64,000 nt of DNA from JAFGJQ01 sp964495075 (lineage in GTDB: Bacteria; Planctomycetota; Phycisphaerae; UBA1845): NCBI GenBank assembly GCA_964495075.1, contig CAZBUJ010000015.1, positions 1 through 64,000 of the forward strand, given 5' to 3'. Below, piece after piece: positions 17,497 through 26,908 of the stretch. The notes under the pieces were generated by a model. The model was not told the origin of the DNA, ran no database searches, and worked only from the letters and a program-made list of their open reading frames with translations. Numbering within the stretch: position 1 is the stretch's first letter; every line of letters starts with the position of its first letter. The translations under genes were made by a program, and so were the position numbers.

Positions 17497-19326
17497 TCAA
17501 TCCAAGTTGAACTGGCCCAGATACTCCTCGATCTCGTGTTGCGTGGCATTCGGCTGCTCGCTCTTGTAGAGCAGAAACCTCTCGATTACCAGCACATCCA
17601 TGTTGGTGCCCATGAAGCAGCGATATGCATGCTCGGGCGTGCAGACAATCGGCTCGCCCCGCACGTTGAAGCTCGTGTTGATGATCACGGGACACCCGGT
17701 GCGCTCGCGGAACCGCTCCATGATGTGGGCGATTCGCGGATGCCGGTCCGCGGCGACCGTCTGAACGCGGGCCGAGTAATCCACGTGCGTGATGGCCGGC
17801 ACCACCGAACGAATCTGCTTCAGCTTGTCAAGCCCCACCCCCGGCTGACCGTTCAGCGGGACCCGCTTGTCCTCCCGCACCGGCGCCACGAGCAGCATGT
17901 ACGGACTGTCCTCGTGCGGACGCATCTCGAAGTACTCGTGCACGTGGCTGCGCAGTACGCACGGGGCGAACGGGCGGAACGACTCGCGGAACTTGATCTT
18001 CAGATTCATCACCGATTGCATCTCGGTCGAACGGGCGTCGCCGATGATCGACCGGGACCCCAGCGCCCGCGGACCGAACTCCATCCGCCCCGCCATGTGG
18101 CCGACGACCTTCTGCTCCTCGATCGCGCGAGCCACTAGCTCCACCAATGCATCCTCGTCTTCGAAGTAGTGATACGTGGCGCCGGCGGCGTCCAGCCGGG
18201 CTAGGATCGACGCGTCGTCGAAGCTCGGACCGAGGAGCGATCCGCTCTGCGCGTCGACCGGATCGGGCACGCGCTCGTGACCCAGCAACTGGTGCCACAC
18301 GAACAGCGCCGCCCCCAGCGCCCCACCCGCATCGCCCGCCGCCGGCTGGATCCACAGCTTCTCGAACGGCCCTTCGCGGAGGATGCGGCCGTTGCCGACG
18401 CAGTTCAGGGCCACGCCGCCGGCCAGACAGAGATTCTTCATCCCGGTCTGCTCGTGCACGTGCCGCGCCGCCCGCAGCATCGCCTCCTCCGTCACCCACT
18501 GCACCGACGCCGCGATGTCCATCTCACGCTGAGTCATCGGCGACTCGGGCTTCCGAGGCGGACCGCCGAAGAGATCGTGGAACTTCGGCGAGGTCATCGT
18601 CAGCCCCTGGCAGTAGTTGAAGTAGCTCATGTCCATCCGGAGCGAGCCGTCGGGCTTGAGGTCGACCAGCTTCTCCAGCATCAGGTCTTTGTATCGTGGC
18701 TCGCCGTACGGCGCCAGACCCATCAACTTGTATTCGCCCGAGTTGACCCGGAATCCGCAGTAGTACGTGAACGCCGAGTACAGCAGCCCCAGCGAATGCG
18801 GAAAGTGCATCTCGTGCGTGACGTCGATGCGATTCCCGCGACCACTGCCGTAACTGGCCGTCGCCCATTCGCCCACCCCGTCCAGGGTCAGAATGGCCGC
18901 TTCATCGAACGGCGACGGAAAGAACGCGCTCGCCGCGTGAGACTCATGGTGCTCCGTGAAGACGTAGCGCCCGCGATAGGCCTTGCCCAGCCCTTTGTCC
19001 ATCTCACGAGGCAAATGGAGCTTCTGCCGCAACCAGAGCGGCATGGCCTGCACGAAGCTCCGAAACCCGGCCGGAGCATACGCCAGATACGTCTCGATCA
19101 GGCGATCGAACTTCAGGAGCGGCTTGTCATAGAACGCGACGTGGTCGAGTTGGTCGGCCTCGATGCCCGCCTCGGAGAGGCAATACGCGATGGCATGCTG
19201 AGGGAAACGGTGATCGTGCTTCTTGCGGCTGAAGCGCTCCTCCTGCGCCGCCGCGATCACACGGCCGTCCCGCACCACGCACGCCGCGCTGTCGTGGTAG
19301 AACGCCGAGATTCCGAGGATATACAT
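17497..19326 (-). CDS. Carbamoyltransferase (NodU/CmcH family)
   Basis: A 609-residue protein of normal family length. The N-terminal ASKHA-like domain begins 'YILGISAFYHDSAACVVRDG' and includes 'EHHESHAASAFFPSPF' and 'LTLDGVGEWATASYG'; 'GGVALNCVGNGRIL' follows. The C-terminal domain carries 'MEFGPRALGSRSII' and 'INTSFNVRGEPIVCTPEHA'. These enzymes make carbamoyl-AMP from carbamoyl phosphate and ATP and transfer the carbamoyl group to a hydroxyl on a sugar, antibiotic or Nod factor. It heads a four-gene minus-strand operon with SxtJ, DUF5989 and SGNH proteins. AAAGGGA precedes the ATG. The acceptor is unknown; a surface glycan is likely given the partners. Confidence 0.92.
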   Translation of the reverse strand: MYILGISAFYHDSAACVVRDGRVIAAAQEERFSRKKHDHRFPQHAIAYCLSEAGIEADQLDHVAFYDKPLLKFDRLIETYLAYAPAGFRSFVQAMPLWLRQKLHLPREMDKGLGKAYRGRYVFTEHHESHAASAFFPSPFDEAAILTLDGVGEWATASYGSGRGNRIDVTHEMHFPHSLGLLYSAFTYYCGFRVNSGEYKLMGLAPYGEPRYKDLMLEKLVDLKPDGSLRMDMSYFNYCQGLTMTSPKFHDLFGGPPRKPESPMTQREMDIAASVQWVTEEAMLRAARHVHEQTGMKNLCLAGGVALNCVGNGRILREGPFEKLWIQPAAGDAGGALGAALFVWHQLLGHERVPDPVDAQSGSLLGPSFDDASILARLDAAGATYHYFEDEDALVELVARAIEEQKVVGHMAGRMEFGPRALGSRSIIGDARSTEMQSVMNLKIKFRESFRPFAPCVLRSHVHEYFEMRPHEDSPYMLLVAPVREDKRVPLNGQPGVGLDKLKQIRSVVPAITHVDYSARVQTVAADRHPRIAHIMERFRERTGCPVIINTSFNVRGEPIVCTPEHAYRCFMGTNMDVLVIERFLLYKSEQPNATQHEIEEYLGQFNLD

Positions 19327-20330
19327 ACCGTTCCCTTTCCCCCATGGTCAGCGCCGGCCACGTTCCCCCCGAAACGTTAAACAGCCTATTGAATGCCGCT
19401 CAAGCCCCTGTTTCCAGCCCCAACAGATTACCCGATCTGACACGCCCGTCCAACGATCGAGTCCCGCCCGACCCCGCCTGCCGCCGGAATGAACGCCGCC
19501 CCATCCGGCCGCTCGTCGAATGCCTGCCTGGCTGCGACCCTGACCCGCGGTGCGACTGCCGCGCTTCATCCCACGGGCTGCCCTATGGGCAACTGCTGTA
19601 AGCATATGATGTACAGCGAATTACCGCGGTTCCCCGGTGGCATTGGACCGGCTGCCGCCTGACGGCTCGCGGGCGGCCCGACCGGGAGCGTTCACCGTAC
19701 CTCTCCACGTACTCCGCGGCCGCTCACCGGTTTTGCCTACCGACGTCGGCGGCGGATGCCCGCGCCCCGTTTGCCAGGCTGCGCGGATGTCGCGGACTGA
19801 GATTTTCCCGATGTTCGACCCTGAGCGAGCGATCGTACGTGGATCTCCAGCGCCGGTCAATCACAATTGGTCTGTCTTGCGCTCCGCTCGCCTCACACCG
19901 GCGAGCTGCTCTTCGGCACCGCGGTCGGCACCGGGTTGTTCCCGCCGCCCGCCTGCGAAACGAACGCGTCCGAATGTGCCGACATCCACGGCGACCGTGA
20001 TGTGGACCTGGCGGATTTCGCCCCCCTGTCCCGCCGCCTTCCCTCGCGAGTCCGTTGGCGTGTCCGACGCCCTTGGCGGGCGCCACGCCGATCCGATGCC
20101 GGTTGCCTACCAATCCCCCATTTCCCGCCACCCATTGACACCGCCGGCGCAGCAGCGATCATGAGTGCGGTTGCGCGGGCTAACGACGGAGCGAGGATGC
20201 GGCGATGGTGTGGATCCTGTCCAGTCCATTCGGGACAACTGTGGAATCGTCTTGAAACTCGCACGCAGTCGAACCCGCTGATTGTTCACAAGTGGGTCAA
20301 GCCTTACGACATCGTCAGGGAGTGCATACC
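19327..20330. other. Long intergenic region between divergent operons
   Basis: About 1 kb between the carbamoyltransferase operon (minus) and the RND operon (plus). It holds the promoters of both and a dockerin-like remnant listed separately. Other frames are short and without motifs. Lower GC near 19380-19440 and 19600-19625 may mark promoter positions. Confidence 0.4.
19945..20050 (+). pseudogene. Remnant of a dockerin-like C terminus
   Basis: In one plus-strand frame, translation around 19975-20040 gives 'CADIHGDRDVDLADFAPLSRRL', close to the dockerin-like ends of intact proteins in this window ('DFDADADVDLTDFQAFQSCF', 'DSDQDDDVDLADFANFQRCF'). No signal peptide or repeat domain precedes it, and the following residues are Arg-rich and unlike the family. 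I read it as the decayed 3' end of a lost secreted-protein gene. A chance match is possible but unlikely for this calcium-loop pattern. Confidence 0.4.
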
Positions 20331-21452
20331 GTGTTAACCGTCGGCATGGCAAGCGCGGGCGCCCCGGGTCGCGGGGTGCTGTCCATCATGGCATTGGCGT
20401 GGCTTTGCGTCTGGATCACGACGTCCGGGTGCCGCAAGGAGGCGCCGGCCCCAATGGAAGCCGTGCGGCCGGCCAAGACGATGCTGGTCTCCAAGGCTTA
20501 TGCCGCCGGTGGCCGGTCCTATCCCGGCGAGGTTCGCCCGAACGAGGAAGCGGACCTCGCCTTCAACGTCCCGGGACAGTTGATCGAGTTCCCGGTCAAG
20601 CGGGGGGACCAGGTAAAAGCGGGCGCCCTGCTCGCCAAGCTTGATCCTCGGGACTTCGAGAACCAGTTGGCCAAGGCGATCGCCGCGGAGGCGGAGGCCA
20701 AGGTCACCCGCGACCGGTTCGCCAAGGCGGTGGAATCGGGCGCGGCCTCGAAACAGATGCTCACCGAGGCGGAGGCGAAGCTGGAGATTGCCTCCTCGCA
20801 GGTGAGGATCGAGCGCAAAGCGCTGGAAGACACCGAGATCCACGCGCCGTACGACGGGCGTGCCACGGACAAGTTCGTCGAGAACTTCGAGCACGTGCAG
20901 GCCAAGCAGAAGATCCTCAGTTTTCAGACGACGGACGTGGTCAAGGCCGTTTTCAACATCCCGGAACGCGACGTCGCGTTCGCCCCCAGTCGCGACAACC
21001 TTGGCCGATTCGTGGCCCGGTTTGCCTTCCTGCCCGGCCGCGAGTTCGAGATGGAACTCAAGGAGTTTGTCGGCGAGGCGGACGCGGCCACGCAGACCTA
21101 TGCCGTCTCCCTGATCATGCCGGCTCCGAAGGACGTGAACCTCGCCCCGGGTATGACCGTCCAGATCGTCTGGTACCCGCCGACCGCGGACGCGGCGGGG
21201 TCCGGATTCGTCATCCCGGCCACTTCCGTTTTTGAGAACCCCGAAGGCCAGACGTGCGTCTGGATCGTCGATCCCCAGACCTCGACCGTGAAAGAGACGC
21301 CGGTGACCACCGGTAAGCTGACCGGAGACGACATTGTCGTGACCGGTGGCTTGGAGGACGGTCAGCGGGTGGTCACGGCCGGCGTGTCGTTTCTGCGTGA
21401 GGGCATGCAGATTCGCGTGATGGAACCCCAGTCGAAGGACCAGGCGGAATGA
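20331..21452 (+). CDS. RND efflux periplasmic adaptor (lipoprotein)
   Basis: A 373-residue membrane-fusion protein. I start at the GTG at 20331 because AGGGAG lies nine bases upstream; the frame is open to 20292. A lipobox ends in 'TTSGC', so it is probably lipid-anchored. The barrel-sandwich motif 'LAFNVPGQLIEFPVKRGDQVKAGALLAKLD' (broken across two strands) is followed by an alpha hairpin rich in Ala, Lys and Glu, then 'APYDGRATDKFVENFEHVQAKQKI', which completes the lipoyl fold, and beta-barrel and membrane-proximal domains. It links the inner-membrane pump to the outer-membrane channel. The stop overlaps the pump gene by four bases (ATGA). Confidence 0.9.
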   Translation: MLTVGMASAGAPGRGVLSIMALAWLCVWITTSGCRKEAPAPMEAVRPAKTMLVSKAYAAGGRSYPGEVRPNEEADLAFNVPGQLIEFPVKRGDQVKAGALLAKLDPRDFENQLAKAIAAEAEAKVTRDRFAKAVESGAASKQMLTEAEAKLEIASSQVRIERKALEDTEIHAPYDGRATDKFVENFEHVQAKQKILSFQTTDVVKAVFNIPERDVAFAPSRDNLGRFVARFAFLPGREFEMELKEFVGEADAATQTYAVSLIMPAPKDVNLAPGMTVQIVWYPPTADAAGSGFVIPATSVFENPEGQTCVWIVDPQTSTVKETPVTTGKLTGDDIVVTGGLEDGQRVVTAGVSFLREGMQIRVMEPQSKDQAE

Positions 21453-24400
21453 ACATCGGCGAATACGCGATCCGGAAGAAGACGATTACGCTCGTCTTGA
21501 CCGTCATGGCCGTCGTGGCGGGATTCGCGGCCTACGACGAGATGGGCCGGCTCGAGGATCCCGAGTTCACGATCAAGGAGGCCATGATCTACACGCCGTA
21601 CCCCGGCGCGTCGGCGGCCGAAGTCGAGCGCGAGGTCACCAACGAAATCGAGCGGGCGGTCCAGGAACTCGGGCAGCTCAAGCGGATCCAGTCGTACTCG
21701 CTCCGCGGGCTGTCGATCGTGCGGGTGGTCATCAAGGACAAGTACAAGAAGAACCAGCTTCCGCAGGTCTGGGACGAGATGCGGCGGAAGGTGGAGGCCG
21801 CCCAGCCGAAGCTGCCGCCCGGCGTGAAAACGGCCAAAGTCGACGACGACTTCGGTGACGTGTACGGCGTCTACGTCGCGATTACCGGCGAAGGCTACAC
21901 CATGCGCGAGATCAAGGACTTCGCGGACTTGCTCCAACGCGAACTGCTCCTGGTCAAGGACGTCAAGCGCATCGTCTTCTGGGGCGTGACCCCCGAGCGC
22001 ATCTACGTGGAGATGAACCGGGAGAAGATGGCCCGGCTGGGGATCACCCAGCAACAGATCTTCAGCGTGCTGGAGGCCAAGAACCTCGCCGCGGCGGGCG
22101 GCCATGTGCGGGTCGGACCGGAGTTCATCACCATCGATCCCAGCGGGCAGTTCACGTCCGAGAAGGAATTCGTCGACCTGCTCATCTCCGAACCGGGCGC
22201 CCCCCAGCAGATTCACCTGGGCGACGTGGCGGAGATCCGCCGGGGATACGTCGATCCGCCCGATACGCTCATGCGGATGAGCTACAAGACCGTCATGAAG
22301 AACGGCCGACCGCTCACCGACGACGAACTCGACGGCGTCGATCTGGACGATCCGTCCCTGGCGATCGTCACCACCATCGGCCAGCCGGCGATCGGACTGG
22401 CGATTTCCACCGTGCCAGGCGGCAACGTGGTGCAGATGGGCGAGGCTCTGGAGAAGCGGGTCCAGGAAATGGCGTCGCTGATCCCGCACGGGATGGACGC
22501 CGAAGTCATCGCCCTCCAGTCGTCCGCCGTGATCAAGGCCGTGAACGGCTTCATGGTGAACCTGATCGAGGCGATCGCCATCGTGGTCATCGTGCTGCTG
22601 TTCTTCATGGGGATGCGAAGCGGGCTGCTGATCGGCTTCATCCTGCTCCTCACCATCACGGCGAGCTTCATCATCATGAAGGCCCAGGGCATCCTCCTCG
22701 AACGGATCTCGCTGGGCGCCCTGATCATCGCCCTCGGGATGCTGGTCGACAACGCCATCGTGGTCACGGAAGGCATGCAGATCCGCATTGAAGGCGGCGA
22801 GGACAAGATCAAGGCGGCCCGCGCGGTGGTGGGGCAGAACCAGTGGCCCCTGCTCGGGGCCACCTTCGTAGCCGTCATCGCGTTCGCGGCGATCGGCCTG
22901 TCCACGCACTCCACCGGCGAGTACTGCCGCTCGCTGTTCTACGTGCTGCTGATATCCCTCATGATGAGCTGGCTTACTGCGGTGACGGTGACCCCCCTCC
23001 TGTGCGTGATGCTGTTCAAGCCGAAGACCCAGGCCGGCGACGCCGGCCGGGATCCATACGGGGGGACGATGTTCCGGCTCTATCGCCGGTTCCTCGAGAC
23101 GGCAATCCGCCGGCGATACGTCACCATCGCGGTGGTGGCTGGCCTGTTCGTCCTCGCCGTCAACGGCTTCGGGCTGCTGCCGCAGAGCTTCTTTCCCTGG
23201 TCCAGCCGGCCCCAGTTGCTCCTCGATGTCTGGATGCCGCAAGGCACACATATTCGGGCCACGGAGAAAGCCATCGAGCCGCTCGAAGAATACCTGATGT
23301 CGCTCGACAACACGAAGTCCATCGCCGGGCACGTGGGGTCGGGTGGGGCCCGGTTCCTGCTCGTCTACTCCTCCGAGCGCCCCAACTCCGGGTACGCGCA
23401 GTTCGTCATCAACGTGTTCGACGCCCAGAAAGTCCCCCAGATGATGGACGAGATCGAGGCGTGGATGCACGACAACATGCCGGGGGCCCTGACCTACTGC
23501 AAACGGTTCAAACTCGGGCCGGGCGAAGGCGGCAACATCCAGGCCCGGTTCAGCGGGCCCGACTCGAACGTTCTGCGGGCCCTGGCCGACGAAGCCACCG
23601 CCATCATGTACGCGGACCCCGTCACCAAGTACGTCCGGAACGGATGGAATCAGCCGGTGAAGATTCTCCGCCCGTTGATCGCCGAAGAGCAGGCCCGCCG
23701 CCTGGGGATCACCCGCACGGAGGTGGCGAATCGACTGGAGGCGTCGTTCGAAGGCCTTCAGGTCGGCGTCTATCGCGAAGGCACGATCACCATCGAGGAC
23801 CGCTTGATTCCCATCGTGTCGCGCCCGCCCCAAGAAGAGCGGGGCGACGTCGACAGTATCCAGGACGTGCAGATCTTCAGCCCGGCCGCCAACCAGATGA
23901 TCCCCCTGCGGCAGGTCGTTCACGGGTTCGAAACCGCGTTCGAGGAGGAACTCGTCGAACGTCGGAACCGCTTGCCGACCATCATCCTGCACGCGGATCA
24001 GAAATACGGCGAAACCAGTCAGTTGCTCGGCCGGATCAAGCCCCAGGTCGACCAGATGTTCGCCGACAAGCTGGCCTCGGGCGAAGTGTCGGCCGAGTAC
24101 AAGCTCGAATGGGGGGGCGAGTACGAAGACGGCCGAGACTCGAAGGCGGCCCTCGCGTCGTCCCTCCCCATGTTCGCCGTGTTGATGGTCCTCGTCGTCA
24201 TCGCCCTGTTCAACAACCTGCGCCAGCCCCTCATCATCTGGCTGACCGTGCCGCTCGCCCTCATCGGCGTCAGTGCGGGACTGCTCACGTTCGGTCTGGC
24301 GTTTGACTTCATGGCCATCCTGGGAACCCTGAGCCTGTCCGGCATGCTGATCAAGAACGCCATCGTCCTCATGGACGAGATCAACTCGAACAACGCCAAG

Positions 24401-24640
24401 GGGCTGCCTCGCTACCAGGCGGTGGTGGACGCCGGCGTGAGCCGGATGCGACCGGTCCTGATGGCCGCCGCCACGACCGTGCTGGGCATGATCCCCCTGC
24501 TGCCGGATATTTTCTTCCGGTCCATGGCGGTGGCGATCATGTTCGGCCTCACCTTCGCCACCGCCCTGACCCTCGTCATCGTCCCCGTGCTCTACGCCAC
24601 GTTCTATGGGGCGAAGAAGGAAGCGGTGCCGGCGGGGTGA
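21449..24640 (+). CDS. RND multidrug efflux permease (AcrB-like)
   Basis: A 1063-residue pump of typical length with the two-fold RND pattern: one helix near the start, a large periplasmic porter domain, then helices, repeated. 'AYDEMGRLEDPEFTIKEAMI' and 'TPYPGASAAEVEREVTNEIE' are hallmark porter strands. The proton-relay helix reads 'LGMLVDNAIVVTEGM', with Asp-Asn where AcrB has Asp-Asp, a variant common in some hydrophobe/amphiphile pumps. The second half contains 'GMLIKNAIVLMDEIN'. It exports hydrophobic compounds using the proton gradient. It overlaps the adaptor gene by four bases; the outer-membrane factor follows, so the tripartite system is complete. No repressor is adjacent. Confidence 0.93.
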   Translation: MNIGEYAIRKKTITLVLTVMAVVAGFAAYDEMGRLEDPEFTIKEAMIYTPYPGASAAEVEREVTNEIERAVQELGQLKRIQSYSLRGLSIVRVVIKDKYKKNQLPQVWDEMRRKVEAAQPKLPPGVKTAKVDDDFGDVYGVYVAITGEGYTMREIKDFADLLQRELLLVKDVKRIVFWGVTPERIYVEMNREKMARLGITQQQIFSVLEAKNLAAAGGHVRVGPEFITIDPSGQFTSEKEFVDLLISEPGAPQQIHLGDVAEIRRGYVDPPDTLMRMSYKTVMKNGRPLTDDELDGVDLDDPSLAIVTTIGQPAIGLAISTVPGGNVVQMGEALEKRVQEMASLIPHGMDAEVIALQSSAVIKAVNGFMVNLIEAIAIVVIVLLFFMGMRSGLLIGFILLLTITASFIIMKAQGILLERISLGALIIALGMLVDNAIVVTEGMQIRIEGGEDKIKAARAVVGQNQWPLLGATFVAVIAFAAIGLSTHSTGEYCRSLFYVLLISLMMSWLTAVTVTPLLCVMLFKPKTQAGDAGRDPYGGTMFRLYRRFLETAIRRRYVTIAVVAGLFVLAVNGFGLLPQSFFPWSSRPQLLLDVWMPQGTHIRATEKAIEPLEEYLMSLDNTKSIAGHVGSGGARFLLVYSSERPNSGYAQFVINVFDAQKVPQMMDEIEAWMHDNMPGALTYCKRFKLGPGEGGNIQARFSGPDSNVLRALADEATAIMYADPVTKYVRNGWNQPVKILRPLIAEEQARRLGITRTEVANRLEASFEGLQVGVYREGTITIEDRLIPIVSRPPQEERGDVDSIQDVQIFSPAANQMIPLRQVVHGFETAFEEELVERRNRLPTIILHADQKYGETSQLLGRIKPQVDQMFADKLASGEVSAEYKLEWGGEYEDGRDSKAALASSLPMFAVLMVLVVIALFNNLRQPLIIWLTVPLALIGVSAGLLTFGLAFDFMAILGTLSLSGMLIKNAIVLMDEINSNNAKGLPRYQAVVDAGVSRMRPVLMAAATTVLGMIPLLPDIFFRSMAVAIMFGLTFATALTLVIVPVLYATFYGAKKEAVPAG

Positions 24641-24801
24641 TCGACGGCGGAACGAGCAACGGGACGGGCAAGCGGAGGGGGGGTGGGACGGAGAGAGCGT
24701 GGTCGCAGGCCAGTGAAAGACACGAGAGCCGGCGTCCGGCGCGGGATGCCCGGCTCGCTCCGGCCCGTCGTGCGGGCTTCATCAACAACGGGAGAAGTGC
24801 G

Positions 24802-26580
24802 ATGACCCCAACGAAACGACGCATCCGTCCAGCCGCCGGGCTGCACCGGCTGACCCGGAGCCTGTTCGGCGCGATGATCGCACCCGGGCTTGCCGGCTGC
24901 ATGGTCGGCCCCGACTACGTCGAGCCGGAGCCGTCGGTGCCGGACCAATGGCACCAGGATCTCGTGCAGGGACTCGGCGAGGGCCAGGCCGACCTGCAGT
25001 CCTGGTGGACCGTCTTCAACGACCCCGTGCTCGACAGCCTGATCGAGCGGACCCGGCTCGGCAACCTCGACCTGCTGGAAGCCATCTTCCGGATCCGCCA
25101 GTCCCGGGCCTTCCGCGGAACCGCCGCCGGCGAGTTGCTGCCCACCTTCCGCAACGCCGACAGCTACACGCGATCGGAGATCAGCGAGAAAGGGCTCAAC
25201 GCCGCCATGGCCGGCCAGGTGCCGGCTGGCTGGGGCAAGCGATTTGCCGATCTTGCGGCCAAGGGGACGGGCACCGCGATCGTGACCGACGTCACCGGAA
25301 TCCCGTTCCCATTGACCAACGCCGCAGCCAGTGTGATCCCGGGACCGAGGACCACCATCGACACCGGGCCCTACAACCTGAACCAAATCGGGTTCGATTC
25401 GTCGTGGGAAATCGACGTGTTCGGCGGGATCCGGCGGGGCGTCGAGTCCGCCGACGCCGGATTGCAGGCGAGCGTCGAACGGTACCGGGATACGCTCGTC
25501 AGCCTCTTCGCCGAAGTGGCCGTCAACTACACGGAAGTGCGGACCCTCCAGGCCCGAATTCGCTACGCCGGAGAGAACGTGGAACGCCAGCGCAAGTCGT
25601 TGGATCTGGCCACCACCCGGTTCGAGACCGGGCTCTCACCCCGGCTGGACATCGAGCAGGCCCGCTCCAATCTGGCGAATACCGAGGCGGAGATCCCGCT
25701 GCTGCAGATCGGCCTGGCCCAGGCCATCCACCGGCTCGCCGTGCTCCTGGGCGACTACCCCTCCGCCCTCTGGGGGGAGCTGGAGGCACCGGGCAACATC
25801 CCCGCCCCGCCGCTCGATGTCGCGGTGGGACAGCCGGTTGACATCATCCGGCGCCGCCCGGACATCCGCCGGGCCGAACGGCAACTGGCCGCGTTCAACG
25901 CGCGAATCGGCGTGGCCACCGCCGACGTCCTGCCGCGGTTTTCGCTCAGCGGCGAATTCGCCCTCTCGGGCACGGAGATCAAGGACCTCGGCAACATCAA
26001 CGCCCGACAGTGGTCGTTCGGACCGTCCGTGCGGTGGAACATCTTCGACGGTCTCCGCAACATCAACCGTATCTACGCCGCCCACGAAGCGACCGGCGGG
26101 GCGCGGGCCCGCTATGAACAGACCATCCTCGTCGCCCTCGAAGAAGTCGAGAACGCCATGGTCGGCTTCAAGGAACAACAGGTTCGTCGTGACGCTCTGT
26201 CGCGGGCCGTCACCGCGTCCGCCGAGTCGGTCAAGCTCGTTCGCGATCTCTACGAAAACGGCCTGACCGACTTCCAGAACGTGCTCGACACCGAGCGGTC
26301 GCTCTTCCGGCAGCAGGATGCCTATGCCGAGAGCCAGGGCCAGGTGATCCGCGAACTCATCGCCCTCTATAAGGCACTCGGGGGCGGCTGGCGGGCCGAT
26401 GAGCCGCCCGGCGTCGAGCAACTGCTCGGTCCCGCCCTGTTGGCCGAGAAACCAGTCGACGATCCAATGTCGCTCCGCGGCACGGCCGCCCCGGCCCAGC
26501 CGTCGGCGGGCGCACCGGCCGAAGCAACCTCGGGGGACCCGGACGCACCGGGTCCCGCCGAGCCCGAACCGGACAGTTAG
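24802..26580 (+). CDS. Outer-membrane efflux lipoprotein (NodT/TolC-like)
   Basis: A 592-residue protein starting at the ATG at 24802 after GGGAGAA; the frame is open to 24637, but that extension is Arg-rich shadow. The lipobox 'GLAGC' is followed by 'MVGPDYVEPE', typical of NodT-family factors. Two helical-hairpin repeats follow, with 'SWEIDVFGGIRRGVESADAG' and, in the second half, 'WNIFDGLRNINRIYAAHEA'. Between the first hairpin strands is an insert of about 60 residues (near 145-195), including Gly/Thr/Ile/Pro-rich sequence not usual for the family. A Pro/Ala/Glu-rich tail of about 45 residues ends the protein. It forms the exit duct for the adjacent pump. Confidence 0.9.
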   Translation: MTPTKRRIRPAAGLHRLTRSLFGAMIAPGLAGCMVGPDYVEPEPSVPDQWHQDLVQGLGEGQADLQSWWTVFNDPVLDSLIERTRLGNLDLLEAIFRIRQSRAFRGTAAGELLPTFRNADSYTRSEISEKGLNAAMAGQVPAGWGKRFADLAAKGTGTAIVTDVTGIPFPLTNAAASVIPGPRTTIDTGPYNLNQIGFDSSWEIDVFGGIRRGVESADAGLQASVERYRDTLVSLFAEVAVNYTEVRTLQARIRYAGENVERQRKSLDLATTRFETGLSPRLDIEQARSNLANTEAEIPLLQIGLAQAIHRLAVLLGDYPSALWGELEAPGNIPAPPLDVAVGQPVDIIRRRPDIRRAERQLAAFNARIGVATADVLPRFSLSGEFALSGTEIKDLGNINARQWSFGPSVRWNIFDGLRNINRIYAAHEATGGARARYEQTILVALEEVENAMVGFKEQQVRRDALSRAVTASAESVKLVRDLYENGLTDFQNVLDTERSLFRQQDAYAESQGQVIRELIALYKALGGGWRADEPPGVEQLLGPALLAEKPVDDPMSLRGTAAPAQPSAGAPAEATSGDPDAPGPAEPEPDS

Positions 26581-26908
26581 ACCGCCGGCGCCGGCCGGGC
26601 CGAACAGCGCTACTTCATTCCATCCCCCGGGGCGTGGTCTCTTGAATACGCCACGCCCGTGCGATACGCTGGACGTACGGCACAAACGGCACGGGTCGAC
26701 TGTCCGCCGGGAATCGCACGCAAGTCGAGGGGGCAGGAGCGATCACTCATCCTGTTGGGTGGCCGGAACTGTTCACGTCCCGTGGAATCACGCACGCAGA
26801 CCATTGTCGGTATCGAGCGCGCAGCGCCGGCGCCATCGGGCGTGCGACCGTTGCGCCGACCGCGATTGACGCGTGAATCAGTCACGTCTTGTTCAGAGGG
26901 GAACTGCC
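26581..26908. other. Intergenic, promoter of the secreted beta-repeat protein
   Basis: About 330 bases between the efflux genes and the next plus-strand gene. A GC palindrome (GCCGGCGCCGGC) lies near its start but has no loop or T-tract. No coding frame or clear promoter box is seen. Confidence 0.35.

Noticed and set aside
21362..23992. 876-codon minus-strand frame over the RND pump
   Set aside because: Antisense to a clear RND pump; His/Asp/Arg-rich shadow.
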